64,000 nt of DNA, from assembly GCF_900108175.1 (NCBI RefSeq), contig NZ_FNVO01000012.1, positions 184,923-248,922 on the forward strand, in the 5' to 3' direction. This DNA comes from Thermomonospora echinospora (GTDB lineage Bacteria; Actinomycetota; Actinomycetes; Streptosporangiales; Streptosporangiaceae). Below are positions 50,321-63,068 of the stretch, one piece after another (position 1 is the first letter of the stretch; the number at the start of each line of letters is the position of its first letter). Under the pieces are notes generated by a model, which saw only the letters and a program-made list of their open reading frames with translations, was not told where the DNA came from and searched no databases. Both the position numbers and the translations under genes were made by a program.

Positions 50321-51237
50321 CCGCCGGCGAGCGGGTCGTCGCGGTGATCGTGACCTACAACCGCCGCGGGCTGTTGGAGGAGGCGCTGACGGCCGTCACC
50401 GGGCAGACGCGCCGCCCGGACGTCACCGTCGTGGTCGACAACGCCTCCACCGACGGCACGCGCGAGCTGCTGGCGGCGCGCGCCGCGGAGCTGGAGAAGG
50501 TGGCGCTGGAGCACAACACCGGGGGAGCCGGCGGATTCGCGGCCGGGGTCGCCCGGGCCCTGGAACTCGGCGCCGACCGGATCTGGCTACTCGACGACGA
50601 CACCGTGCCCGAGCCCGGGGCGCTGGCCGCGCTGCTGCGGGTCTGCGACGGGGCGGCCCTGGTCGCCAGCCGGGTGGTGTGGACCGACGGCCGCGCCCAC
50701 CCGATGAACACACCGCGTCCCAAGCCAGGGGCCTCGCGGGCCGAGCAGGCCGCGGCGCAGGCGCTGGGCTGCGTGCCCATCCGGTCGGCCTCCTTCGTGT
50801 CGGTGCTGGTCGACGCCGCCGTCGTGCGGGAACGCGGGCTGCCCATCGCCGACTACTTCCTGTGGAACGACGACTTCGAGTTCACCACCCGGATCCTGCG
50901 CGGCAGGCGCGGCCTGCTGTGCCCCGACAGCGTGGTGGTGCACAAGACCAGGACCTTCGGCTCGACCGACGCCGACCCCGGGGAGCGGTTCTTCTACGAG
51001 GTGCGCAACAAGGTCTGGCTGTTCACCCGCAGCGGCGGGCTGGCGCCGGCCGAACGGGTCGTGTACGGCGGGTCCACCGTCCGCCGGTGGGCGAAGACGT
51101 TCGTGCGCTCGTCCGACCGGGCCACTCTGCGCCGCGGACTGGCGCGCGGGCTGGCCGCCGGGCTACGCGGCGGCCCCCGGCCGAACGCGGAGGTGCTCAA
51201 CCGGGCGGGATTCCCCGCCGCTCGCAGAGCTCGGTGA
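50317..51237 (+). CDS. GlfT1-like family 2 galactofuranosyltransferase
   Basis: 306 residues; ATG 50317 overlaps the sulfotransferase stop. Motifs: VVAVIVTYNRRGLLEEALTAV, VVVDNASTDGT, HNTGGAGGFAAGVARAL, IWLLDDDTVPEPGAL (DDD metal site), and YFLWNDDFEFTTRILRGR (catalytic region). This combination is characteristic of Rv3782/GlfT1-type enzymes, which add the first galactofuranose residues to the lipid-linked linker. Nearby glf, a GlfT2-like gene and a Wzm/Wzt exporter support the call. Its 3' end overlaps the convergent GT4 gene by 41 bases. Confidence 0.82.
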   Translation: MTAGERVVAVIVTYNRRGLLEEALTAVTGQTRRPDVTVVVDNASTDGTRELLAARAAELEKVALEHNTGGAGGFAAGVARALELGADRIWLLDDDTVPEPGALAALLRVCDGAALVASRVVWTDGRAHPMNTPRPKPGASRAEQAAAQALGCVPIRSASFVSVLVDAAVVRERGLPIADYFLWNDDFEFTTRILRGRRGLLCPDSVVVHKTRTFGSTDADPGERFFYEVRNKVWLFTRSGGLAPAERVVYGGSTVRRWAKTFVRSSDRATLRRGLARGLAAGLRGGPRPNAEVLNRAGFPAARRAR

Positions 51238-52375
51238 ACAGCTCCAGCCAGCGCGCGGCGATCACCTCGGGCAGGTAGTCGCGGGTCCGCCGGTGGCCGG
51301 CCGCGCCGAGTTCGGCGCGCAGCCGGGGGGACTCGATCAGCCGGATGACGGCCGCGGCCAGCGCGCCGACGTCCTCCTGCGGCACCAACAGCCCGGTACG
51401 GCCGTGCTCGATCAGCTCGGTGCAGCCGAGCACGCCGTCGAAGCCGATCCTGGGCAGCCCGTGCGCCATCGCCTCCAGCAGCACCAGGCCGAACGGCTCC
51501 TTGCGGGAGCTCAGCACGAAGATCGAGCTCTTGGGGTACTCGGCGTCGACGTCGTCGACCGGGCCCATCAGCAGCACGTGGTTGTACAGGTGCCGTTCCT
51601 CGATCAGCGTCCGCAGCGCCGCCTTCTGCGGGCCGTTGCCGTAGATCCGTAGCTGCCAGTCCGGATGCACCCGTACGACTTGCTCAAACGCCTTGATCAG
51701 CAGGTCGAAGCCCTTGTGCGGATGCAGCCGGCCGACCGCGGAGACGACCTTGCGGTCCAGCGGGGCGGGCGGGAACGGCCTGTGGTGCAGGGCGTTGGGG
51801 ATGTGCCGGATGACGGGACCGCCCCGGTCGGCGGGAAAGGCCCTGCGGTAGGCGGCCAGGTCGGTGCTGGTCAGTACCCCGACCGCGTCCAGCGCCGGGA
51901 AGTGGACGCCCATCAGGCGTCGCACGTCCGCGCTGTAGAAGTCGTAGTACATGTGCTCCTGGGCCACCCGGACGACGTGGGGGGAGCCGTACCGCGCGGC
52001 GAAGAACGACAGCGGCTGCTGGGTGGTGACCAGCACCCCGTCGCGCAGGTCCCGTACGTAGCGGGCGACCTCCCGTTCATCGAGCGCGGTGAAGAACGGG
52101 ACGTGCGCCTTGTGCTCGGGCCCCATGAGGGGGGAGACCTCGGCGTCGAGCGGGTCGCGTCGTTCGTCCGGCAGGTCGTCCTGCCCGCGGTCGTCGATCA
52201 GCGGGAACATGCGCACGCCCGGCGCCGGCTGGAAGCGGGGCCGGTCGTTGTTGCGGCGCAGGCTGACGATCTCGACCTGGTGGCCGGCCGCCGTCAGCGC
52301 GTTGGCCTGCGTGACGACCGATCTGGCGATTCCGTTGAGCCCGTAGCCGAACCGGACCAGATACCGGATCCTCAT
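51197..52375 (-). CDS. Family 4 (GT-B) glycosyltransferase
   Basis: 392 residues. The N-terminal Rossmann half begins MRIRYLVRFGYGLNGIARSVVTQANALTAAGHQVEIVSL. The C-terminal donor half has VVSAVGRLHPHKGFDLLIKAFE, RIYGNGPQKAALRTLIEE and the E-x7-E motif KEPFGLVLLEAMAHGLPRIGFD. GT4 enzymes transfer mannose, glucose, GlcNAc or rhamnose from nucleotide sugars. Specificity cannot be read. It precedes the 149-residue gene's operon on the same strand, 51 bases beyond that gene's end. Confidence 0.9.
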   Translation of the reverse strand: MRIRYLVRFGYGLNGIARSVVTQANALTAAGHQVEIVSLRRNNDRPRFQPAPGVRMFPLIDDRGQDDLPDERRDPLDAEVSPLMGPEHKAHVPFFTALDEREVARYVRDLRDGVLVTTQQPLSFFAARYGSPHVVRVAQEHMYYDFYSADVRRLMGVHFPALDAVGVLTSTDLAAYRRAFPADRGGPVIRHIPNALHHRPFPPAPLDRKVVSAVGRLHPHKGFDLLIKAFEQVVRVHPDWQLRIYGNGPQKAALRTLIEERHLYNHVLLMGPVDDVDAEYPKSSIFVLSSRKEPFGLVLLEAMAHGLPRIGFDGVLGCTELIEHGRTGLLVPQEDVGALAAAVIRLIESPRLRAELGAAGHRRTRDYLPEVIAARWLELFTELCERRGIPPG

Positions 52376-52426
52376 GCTGCGGTCGCCTCTCTGGGCAGAA
52401 CGTCCGAACGGGTCTTGCGAGCGGTG

Positions 52427-52876
52427 TCAGGCGGGGAGCTTGCGGCAGCGTACGGCCAGGTGGTTGGCCGGGGTGTAGAAAGGCCGGACGAGTGCGGGTC
52501 CGCCGGCGTCGATGCGCTGTGCGGGATAGACCATGATGCCCGCTTTGTTGGGGATGTCGTCGAGATGCCGTCCGACCCGGGCCCGCAGCCCGTCGCGCGC
52601 GCGTACCAGGTGCAGATCCCAGACCTGCCTGGCGTCCGGACCGGCGGCGCGCAGCCACGGGGTGGCCAGTTCGCGGAGCGGGACGGCGAAGACGAAGCCG
52701 TCCGGGCCGGCGTCGACCGGCAGGATCAGCCGCTGGTTGCGGTGCGCCCGCCAGATCAGCTCGACCCGCCAGTCGTCCCGCGACCTGGCCTTGACCAGAT
52801 GCCAGCCGCCCTCGACCCGGATCAGGCCGTCGCGCGGCCAGACCCGGGCGACCTCGGCGTGGGGTTCATCGCCCAT
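52427..52876 (-). CDS. Uncharacterised beta-rich protein, 149 aa
   Basis: ATG 52876 lies 11 bases inside the end of the upstream sulfotransferase-like gene, so it is coupled to it. The product is beta-strand rich (HAEVARVWPRDGLIRVEGGWHLVKARSRDDWRVELIWRAHRNQRLILPV ... FVFAVPLRELATPW ... VWDLHLVRARDGLRARVGRH). It has no signal or membrane segment. This resembles the small beta domains attached to some polysaccharide transferases, but I cannot name a family. Context suggests a helper of the sulfotransferase or glycosyltransferases. Confidence 0.6.
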   Translation of the reverse strand: MGDEPHAEVARVWPRDGLIRVEGGWHLVKARSRDDWRVELIWRAHRNQRLILPVDAGPDGFVFAVPLRELATPWLRAAGPDARQVWDLHLVRARDGLRARVGRHLDDIPNKAGIMVYPAQRIDAGGPALVRPFYTPANHLAVRCRKLPA

Positions 52877-54116
52877 TCCCGGCTCCGCCCTGGACGTCCC
52901 CGGCCGGCTCGGGCCCGCGGATGCGCTCCTTGGCGTGCCAGTAGGCGACGCGCATGCGCATGACCACGGGGTTGCGCTCGCTGACGTGGTGCACCACCGT
53001 CTTGTGCAGGGGCCTGCCCTGCTGCTCGGCCAGTTCCCGGCGCAGCGCGGAGTTCTCCTCGCGCAGCGAGACGATCTCCTGCAGCAGGCCCACCAGCCCG
53101 TCGGTGGCGGACTGGAGCATCTCCCGGTCGCCGGGGGGCGTCGGGTCGTGCCAGGTGGGCGGGCGCAGCAGGTCGTCGAGGTCTCCCGACACCCGGTAGC
53201 CCGCCGCTCGCAGGCCCTCGACCAGGGTCCGCTGGCGCTGCAGGACCCAGGCGCGCCGGTCCTCGGGCACGGAGAACTTACGCTTGCCGTCGCGCCGCGA
53301 CAGCACCTGGTGAGCGAGGACGCCCTTGACGACCTGGCCGAACATCCACTTCGGCACATCTTCGGGCATGGCCAGGCTGACCCGCCGCAGCAGTTCGGTC
53401 TCGGCCATGCCCAGCGACTCGTTGGCGAACGCGCCGTCGAGGACGGCCACATCGGGGTCGACGCCGATCACGTCGGCGAAGCGGCGCCACAGCAGGTCGC
53501 GCGGCGAGCCCGGCGGCGGCACCGTGATGACGTGCACCCGCTCCTTGGGGAGGTCCCGCGACCAGCGCTCCAGCACGGCCACCGCGTCGTGGACGCTCCA
53601 GAACCACCGCCCGGCGCCGACCGTGGGACCGCCGTCGATGACGTCCTGCAGCCAGGCGTCGTACTGCTTGGGGGAGCGGTGCTTGACGAACTCCTGCCAC
53701 GCCGACGGCAGCAGCCCGGCCAGGTCGCGCATCGTGTAGACGACGTGGACCTCGGCGGGGGCCAGCGACGCGACGGCCCGGGCGATGCGCTTGGGCGGCA
53801 GCGAGGCCAGCGACTCCTCCGAGACCACCGCCACCGGGTGGCGGGACTCGCGGACCTGCTCGGCCAGCCGGTCCCAGGCGCCGGCCCGGGAGGGCGCGGG
53901 GTCGTCGGGGTGCTGCGGGACGCCGCGCAGGTCCCAGACCGCCGCGTGCTGCCGGACGCGTCCGCCGGTGGGCAGCAGCACCCCCTCGGCGTCCAGGGCC
54001 TGGCGGTTGTTCCAGAGGACCTGCTGGATGAACGTGGTGCCGCTCTTGGGGGAGCCGATGTGCACGAAGACACGGCGCGCGCCGTCCGGCTTCGGGCCTG
54101 GGGGGGATCCCGTCAA
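52866..54116 (-). CDS. Sulfotransferase-like protein (second)
   Basis: 416 residues. PAPS loop HIGSPKSGTTFIQ (19–31), R-D region VHVVYTMRDLAGLLPSAWQEFV, then YDAWLQDVIDG and LLWRRFADVIGVDPDV, which align with the protein at 49016 (LLWRRFAGLVGVDHEQ). A short coiled coil (LQEIVSLREENSALRRELAEQQ) precedes a basic tail sharing ERNPVVMRMRVAYW with RKPVVMRLMETAV of the paralogue. The pair flanks the GlfT1-like and GT4 genes, suggesting sulfation of the locus glycan at two positions or of two acceptors. Confidence 0.82.
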   Translation of the reverse strand: MTGSPPGPKPDGARRVFVHIGSPKSGTTFIQQVLWNNRQALDAEGVLLPTGGRVRQHAAVWDLRGVPQHPDDPAPSRAGAWDRLAEQVRESRHPVAVVSEESLASLPPKRIARAVASLAPAEVHVVYTMRDLAGLLPSAWQEFVKHRSPKQYDAWLQDVIDGGPTVGAGRWFWSVHDAVAVLERWSRDLPKERVHVITVPPPGSPRDLLWRRFADVIGVDPDVAVLDGAFANESLGMAETELLRRVSLAMPEDVPKWMFGQVVKGVLAHQVLSRRDGKRKFSVPEDRRAWVLQRQRTLVEGLRAAGYRVSGDLDDLLRPPTWHDPTPPGDREMLQSATDGLVGLLQEIVSLREENSALRRELAEQQGRPLHKTVVHHVSERNPVVMRMRVAYWHAKERIRGPEPAGDVQGGAGNGR

Positions 54117-57519
<3,403 letters not shown>

Positions 57520-57523
<4 letters not shown>

Positions 57524-58383
57524 CCCAGGCCGCTCCGCTTCCGCCGCTGCTGGAGCCGGACGCCTCCGGAGGGCTGCGGGAGGTCTTCCGCCGCCGCTAC
57601 CTGCTGCGGCTGCTGGTCCGCCGTGAGCTGCGGGCCCGCTACAAGAGCTCGATGCTCGGGCTGGGCTGGTCGTACGTGCGGCCGGCGGTGTACTTCTGCG
57701 TGTACTTCTTCATCGTCGGGTACGTGCTGGGCGCCGGCCGCAAGCTGGAGGACTTCGCGGTCTACCTGTTCTCCGGCATGGTGCTGGTCAACCTGTTCAA
57801 CGAGATCCTGCACTCGGCGACCCGCTCGGTGACCGGCCACGCGGCGCTGGTCCGCAAGATCTTCCTGCCCCGGGAGATGTTCCCGGTGGCCTCGGTGCTG
57901 GTGTCGCTGGTGCACTTCGTACCGGGACTGGTGATCCTGATGGTGGCGGCGGTTCCCGCCGGCTGGCGCCCGGACCCGGCCGCATTGGCCGGGGCGGTGG
58001 CGGGCTTCGCCATCGTCGTGCTGCTCGGCCTGGGGGCCGGCCTGCTGCTGGCGGCCGGCAACGTCTTCCTGCGCGACCTGGAGCAGGCCGTCGACGTCAC
58101 CTCGGCGGTGATCATGTGGTCGGCGCCGGTGATCTACCCGTGGACGTTCATGCGCGACGGCGCCCCGGGCTGGGTGCTCGACCTGTATCTGATCAATCCG
58201 CTGGTCACCGCGGTGTCGCTGTTCCAGCGGGCGTTCTGGCAGCCGGGCGTTGAGGACGCCTACACCTTCCCGCCGGACCTGGCGCTGCGGACGGTGGGGT
58301 CGCTGGCGTTCGCGGTGATGGTGCTGGCCATCGGACAGCAGGTGTTCGCGGCCGCGCAGCGGCGCTTCGGGCAGGAGCTGTGA
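57520..58383 (+). CDS. Wzm-type ABC polysaccharide export permease
   Basis: 287 residues; ATG 57520 overlaps the GlfT2-like stop. ABC-2 permease family: amphipathic start LLRLLVRRELRARYKSSMLGLGWSYVRPAVYFCVYFFIVGYV, then five further helices and NPLVTAVSLFQRAFWQPG. It corresponds by content to the mycobacterial galactan exporter permease (RfbD, Rv3783), which moves lipid-linked galactan across the membrane. It works with the adjacent ATPase. Confidence 0.9.
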
Positions 58384-58387
58384 GGGC

Positions 58388-59176
58388 ATGACGGAAGCGA
58401 TCATCGTCGACTCGGTGACCAAGGAGTTCCGGCTCCGGCACGCGCGTTCGCTCAAGGACCTGGCGGTGCGGACGCTGCGCCGGCAGAGCCTGGCCGAACG
58501 GTTCAACGCGCTCGACAACGTCAGCCTGACCGTCCAGCAGGGCGAGGCGATCGCGCTGATGGGCCTGAACGGCTCCGGCAAGAGCACCCTGCTGAAGATG
58601 ATCTCCGGGGTGATGCGGCCGGACAGCGGCAGCGTGCGGGTGCGCGGCCGCATCGCCGGGCTGATCGACGTGGGCGCCGGGCTGCACCCCGAGCTGACCG
58701 GCCGGGAGAACATCTTCCTCAACGGGGCGATCCTCGGCATGGGCGAGGCGGAGATCCGCCGCAAGTTCGACGCCATCGTCGACTTCTCCGGGGTGGAGCG
58801 CTTCCTGGACGGCCAGGTCAAGTTCTACTCCTCCGGCATGTTCATGCGGCTGGCGTTCTCCATCGCCGCGCACACCGAGCCGGATGTGTTCCTCATCGAC
58901 GAGGTGCTGGCGGTCGGCGACCCGCCGTTCCGCCGCAAGTGCCAGGACCGCATCCGCGAGCTGCGCCGCGAGGGCCGCACGATGGTGATCGTGGCGCACG
59001 ACATCAAGATGCTGACCGAGCTGTGCGACCGCGGCGTGATGATGCGCGGCGGGCAGGTGGCCTTCGACGGCGACGTGAAGGTGGCCGGCGACATGTGGCG
59101 GGAGGACCGCAGGGCGCGCCGCCGGGGCGAGCCGGCGGCCGGCCGGGCGGGCGAGCCGGTCGGCCCGCGCGGCTGA
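58388..59176 (+). CDS. Wzt-type ABC polysaccharide export ATPase
   Basis: 262 residues. Walker A GLNGSGKST (59–67), GLIDVGAGLHPELTGRENIFLNGAILGM, signature YSSGMFMRLAFS, Walker B VFLIDEVLAVGD, switch VIVAHD. The N terminus (TKEFRLRHARSLKDLAVRTL) is typical of RfbE/Wzt-type ATPases. It lacks the C-terminal carbohydrate-binding domain of O-antigen Wzt and ends in a basic, disordered tail. The partner of the permease four bases upstream. Confidence 0.93.
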   Translation: MTEAIIVDSVTKEFRLRHARSLKDLAVRTLRRQSLAERFNALDNVSLTVQQGEAIALMGLNGSGKSTLLKMISGVMRPDSGSVRVRGRIAGLIDVGAGLHPELTGRENIFLNGAILGMGEAEIRRKFDAIVDFSGVERFLDGQVKFYSSGMFMRLAFSIAAHTEPDVFLIDEVLAVGDPPFRRKCQDRIRELRREGRTMVIVAHDIKMLTELCDRGVMMRGGQVAFDGDVKVAGDMWREDRRARRRGEPAAGRAGEPVGPRG

Positions 59177-59248
59177 GCTGCGCCATGCCGTTTCGTCCGG
59201 CGATGCCGGATACAATCCCCACCTCGCCGGTATGAGGAGGCGCCCGCC

Positions 59249-62200
59249 GTGCGCGGGCCGCCACGAGTGGTGATTGTGGGGAGCACGGTGGCCGAAGCCG
59301 GTACGGGGGACGACAACGCCGACCGCCGGACGCCCGACGGCCCGCCGCCGTTGGCGCCCTGGGCGGCGGATCCCGGTGCGCCCGGGCAGGATCAACCAGG
59401 CCCGGGCGGTCTGCTGCCGGAGGATCCCGGGCAGCAGCTCCCGCCCCCGGGCGGCCTGCTGCCGGAGGAGTCCGCGGACCTCGCCGGGCCGCCGCCTCCG
59501 CCCCCGTTCGTACCGGCGGACCCGGCTGTGCCGCCGCCACCGGCGTGGGGACGGCAGACCTCTCCCGAGCCCGCACCGGACGCCGCCCTTCCGCCCGCCC
59601 CGCAGTGGACGGACCATGCGCCGCCCGTAGGCGCCCCTGAGGGGCCGCCGTTCCCAGCCGACCCCGCCGCCCAGCCACCCGCGAGCGGCCCTCCGCCACC
59701 GCCGTCTGAGGGTGGCCCTTCGGCACCATCTTCTCCGAGCGGTCCTCCAGCACCGCCGCCCGTGGGCGGCTTTGCGGCCCCGACGTTCGTGGACGGCCCT
59801 CCAGCACCGCCGCCTGTGGGCGGCTTTGCGGCGCCGCCATTCGTGGACGGCCCTCCGGCGCCACCGCCCGTGGGTGGCTTTACTGCGCCGACGTTCGTGG
59901 ACGGCCCTCCGGCGCCGGTGGGCGACCCTCGGACGTCACCGCCCGCCGGGGGCTTCCCGGTGCGGCCGCCTGGAGGAGCGCCCCAGGCCGGGCACTTCAG
60001 GTCACGTCCCCCGGAGCAGCCGGACGAGCCCTGGCGGCTGCCTGAGCCCAGGCGCCAGGGCCGCCGGTTCCCCCGCAAGGGGTTGCTGCTCGCGGTCGCG
60101 GGCCTGGCTGCCGCCGCCGTGGTCGCGGCCGGTGCCGTGGTGCTGTGGCCCGACGGCGGGACCGAGCCGCCGCCCGCGGCGGCGCGGACGGCCGGCGGGA
60201 TCTTCACGCCGGACCCCGCCGCCCGGGTGGACGGGCGCAACCAGCAGTTCACCGCGGCGGCGGCCCGCGGCGGCACGGTGGTCGTGGCCGGTCGGGACAC
60301 CGACGGCACCACCGGCCGGGTGGAGTTCCTGGTGTCGCAGGACGCGGGCCGCTCGTTCAAGGCCGCCGGGCTTTCCGGGACCGCGCCGGGCCGGGGTGAG
60401 GCGATCCCGCGGCACCTGGCGGGCTCGGTCTCCGGCTGGGCCGCGCTCGGCGAGGACGCCGACGGCGCGGTCGTGGCCTGGTCCAGCCGCGACGGCCGGA
60501 GCTGGACGGCCCAAACGCCAGGCGACGGCATGTTCGAGGACGGCGACCGGGTCCTGGCGCTGGTCTCCCACGGGTCCGGCTATCTGGCCGTGGGCACCAC
60601 CGCCGCCAGGCAGGACCTCCGCGACGGCTCCCCGCTGGCCTGGCTGTCGCCGGACGGGCGGAGCTGGCGGCGGCTGGACTCCGGCGAGCTCGACATGACC
60701 CGCGGCGACGAGACGCTCTCGCTGGTCGAGGCGGCCGCACACGGCTCAACGCTGCTGGTGCGGGGCCGGTGGGCCAGGGACGAGAAGGCCGCCTCGCGCA
60801 ACCGGCTGTGGCGCTCCGACGACGGCGGCCGTACCTGGCAGGAGAGCAAGGTCCCCAACGCGCCCGGCACCCGCGGCCTGCGCATCGGCTCCGGACCCGC
60901 GGGCCTGCTGGCCGTGCGCGACACCGCCAAGGGCGGACAGGCCCGCGGGGTGGTGTTCTCCTCGGCCGACGGTGACGAGTGGGCGGAGTCCGGCGAGTTC
61001 ACCTTCTCCAAGGACCTGCGGGTGATGCGGGTCGCCGGTGCGGAGCGGGGGACGACCGCCGTCCTGGCCGCCGGCCGGCGGATGCAACTGGTGCGCAGCG
61101 CGGACGGACGGTCCTGGCAGTCCGCCGCGGAGTTCACCCGCCCGGCGGGCGTGCTGCCGGCCGTCACGACGGCCGGGGACAACCTCGTCCTGGCGGGCTG
61201 GACCGCCCAAGGCGGGGAGACCGACGGCATGCTGCTGGCGCGCGACGCCGGCGGCCGGGAGATCCAGGTGGCCAGGCCCGCCGTCCGCGCCGACCAGACG
61301 GTCCTGGCCCTGGCCGCCACGGCGGACCGGGCCGTGGCCGTGGGCGGCGGCAACGGCGACGCCGCGGTCTGGACCTCGGCCGACGGCGACGCCTGGCAGC
61401 GCGGGCGGCTGCCCGCCGGCCCCTTCGGCGGCCCCGGCGTGCAGCGGCTGAGCGGGGTGGCCGGAGGCGGCGCGGGCTGGGTGGCCATCGGCACCGACAG
61501 CCGCCTGCCCCGGCGTCCGATCGTGGCCGTCTCCCGGGACGGCGGCCAGTGGACCGGTGGCGGGGGAAGGCTCTTCGTGCCCTCGGCCAAGCAGACCCTG
61601 CGCGCCTACGGCGTGGCGGCGGGCCCGTCCGGATACGTCATCGTCGGCGAGGACGGCTCCTCGGCGGTCGCCTGGTTCTCCTCCGATCTGCGCACCTGGC
61701 GGCGCGGGACCGGCGAGGACAAGGCCCTCGACCGGACCAAGGACGGCAACCGCTGGATGCAGGCGGTGGCCGCCGGCTCCGGAGGCTACGTGGCCGTCGG
61801 GGGCGCCAAGGTCACCGGCGGCGGCAACGCGCCCGCCGCGTGGACGTCCCGGGACGGGCTGACCTGGACCTCGCACAAGATGCCGGTGCTGCCCGTGGGC
61901 GCGACCGGCTACCTGCGGCATGTGGCGGTCTCCGGCACGACGGCGGTCGCGGTCGGCGAGTATCGGGTCCGCGGCCGGGCCTCCCGGATGTTCGCCTACC
62001 TGTCCGCCGACGGCGGCGCCACCTGGCAGGAGATCACGCCGCCCGGCCTGTCCGACGCCGGCTCGGTGAGCGGTGTCACCGCCACGTCCCAGGGATTCGC
62101 CGTGTACGGGACGGTGGGGGCGTCCGGCGCCGGCGACGTCGCGCTCTGGACGTCCCGGGACGGCCGCACCTGGCAGGCCGAACGGCCGAAGGAGCCCGTC

Positions 62201-62326
62201 CTGTCGGGCGCCGGGGACCAGTGGCTGACCGGCCTGGTCGGCTTCCGCGACGGCGTGCTGGCGGTCGGCGCCACCACCGACGGCCAGGGTTCGCAGCCCC
62301 TGCTGTGGAAGCGGCAACCCTTCTGA
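59249..62326 (+). CDS. Proline-rich, membrane-anchored propeller-like protein
   Basis: 1025 residues; GTG 59249 lies eight bases after AGGAGG. Residues 1–270 are Pro-rich and disordered, including three 18-residue repeats PPAPPPVGGF-x-APxFVDG. A membrane helix (about 277–300, GLLLAVAGLAAAAVVAAGAVVLW) leads to an external domain of about 700 residues with many short motifs of the BNR/sortilin type (SRDGRSWTAQ, SADGDEWAES, TSADGDAWQRG, TSRDGLTWTS, TSRDGRTWQAE), implying one or two beta propellers. It probably binds glycan or protein at the surface. No catalytic residues identified. Confidence 0.75.
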   Translation: MRGPPRVVIVGSTVAEAGTGDDNADRRTPDGPPPLAPWAADPGAPGQDQPGPGGLLPEDPGQQLPPPGGLLPEESADLAGPPPPPPFVPADPAVPPPPAWGRQTSPEPAPDAALPPAPQWTDHAPPVGAPEGPPFPADPAAQPPASGPPPPPSEGGPSAPSSPSGPPAPPPVGGFAAPTFVDGPPAPPPVGGFAAPPFVDGPPAPPPVGGFTAPTFVDGPPAPVGDPRTSPPAGGFPVRPPGGAPQAGHFRSRPPEQPDEPWRLPEPRRQGRRFPRKGLLLAVAGLAAAAVVAAGAVVLWPDGGTEPPPAAARTAGGIFTPDPAARVDGRNQQFTAAAARGGTVVVAGRDTDGTTGRVEFLVSQDAGRSFKAAGLSGTAPGRGEAIPRHLAGSVSGWAALGEDADGAVVAWSSRDGRSWTAQTPGDGMFEDGDRVLALVSHGSGYLAVGTTAARQDLRDGSPLAWLSPDGRSWRRLDSGELDMTRGDETLSLVEAAAHGSTLLVRGRWARDEKAASRNRLWRSDDGGRTWQESKVPNAPGTRGLRIGSGPAGLLAVRDTAKGGQARGVVFSSADGDEWAESGEFTFSKDLRVMRVAGAERGTTAVLAAGRRMQLVRSADGRSWQSAAEFTRPAGVLPAVTTAGDNLVLAGWTAQGGETDGMLLARDAGGREIQVARPAVRADQTVLALAATADRAVAVGGGNGDAAVWTSADGDAWQRGRLPAGPFGGPGVQRLSGVAGGGAGWVAIGTDSRLPRRPIVAVSRDGGQWTGGGGRLFVPSAKQTLRAYGVAAGPSGYVIVGEDGSSAVAWFSSDLRTWRRGTGEDKALDRTKDGNRWMQAVAAGSGGYVAVGGAKVTGGGNAPAAWTSRDGLTWTSHKMPVLPVGATGYLRHVAVSGTTAVAVGEYRVRGRASRMFAYLSADGGATWQEITPPGLSDAGSVSGVTATSQGFAVYGTVGASGAGDVALWTSRDGRTWQAERPKEPVLSGAGDQWLTGLVGFRDGVLAVGATTDGQGSQPLLWKRQPF
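59744..59905 (+). repeat. Three 54-bp coding tandem repeats
   Basis: In-frame copies at 59744–59797, 59798–59851 and 59852–59905 encode the 18-residue unit beginning PPAPPPVGGF. They lie in the cytoplasmic Pro-rich region of the propeller-like protein. Confidence 0.85.
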
Positions 62327-62369
62327 ACCGGCTCGTCCGTCATCGGCGCGCTGTAGGATCCCGACTCAA

Positions 62370-63068
62370 ATGTCCACTATCGCCCCCGGCCTCGCCGGGA
62401 CCACCGTGACAGCGGCCGGGACCACCGGGACACGCGCCACGCTGCGCCTGCTGCTGGAGAGCTACGCCCGCAGCGCCCCGCCGCGCAGCATCGCCGTCGT
62501 CGGCAACGCGCCGCTCTCCCCGGACGAGGTCCGCGCGGCGACCATCGACTCCGCCGACCTGGTGTTGCGGATGACCACATTCGGCCTCGATGCCCCCGGC
62601 GGGCCGCCCACCGTGGGCCGCCGCTGCGACGTCGTCGTGCTGCACCGTGGCATCACGCCCAGCCCGTTCACCTTCGCCGACTACACCGGCCGGCTGTACC
62701 TGCTGTTCGAGCAGGGCCGTCCGTTCGGTGAGCGCCAGCCGCTGCGGCCGTGGTGGCCGGCCGACCTGGGCGTGGTGCCGGTGTCCAACTACGAGTTCAC
62801 CCGTCCGCTGAACGACCTGCTCGGGCTGGACTCCCGCGAACGGGTCTGGGCGACCGCCGGGACGCTGGCCACCTTCCTGTGCACCGAGCTGTTCCCGGCG
62901 GCGACCACCTACCTGACCGGCGTCTCCCTCATCGACGAGCCGGATCAGACGACATTCGAGCACCACTGGGGCGACGCCGTGCGGGTCACGCCCGAGCACC
63001 GGCTGCGGACGGAGTCGGCGCTGCTCAAGCAGTGGATCGCAGACGGAAGGATCCGGTTCCTGCCATGA
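62370..63068 (+). CDS. GT29-like (sialyltransferase-type) glycosyltransferase
   Basis: 232 residues; ATG 62370, with a -10-like TAGGAT (62354–62359) so close that the leader would be very short. Residues 41–68 read IAVVGNAPLS, then ID-SADLVLRM, matching the L-sialylmotif pattern VVGN...ID..D.V.RM of GT29 sialyltransferases. A later segment (YLTGVSLIDEPDQ, then FEHHWGD) resembles the S-motif TG and the VS-motif histidine. A CMP-nonulosonate synthetase gene lies 620 bases downstream, which would supply the donor. Assignment rests on motif shape only. Confidence 0.6.
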   Translation: MSTIAPGLAGTTVTAAGTTGTRATLRLLLESYARSAPPRSIAVVGNAPLSPDEVRAATIDSADLVLRMTTFGLDAPGGPPTVGRRCDVVVLHRGITPSPFTFADYTGRLYLLFEQGRPFGERQPLRPWWPADLGVVPVSNYEFTRPLNDLLGLDSRERVWATAGTLATFLCTELFPAATTYLTGVSLIDEPDQTTFEHHWGDAVRVTPEHRLRTESALLKQWIADGRIRFLP

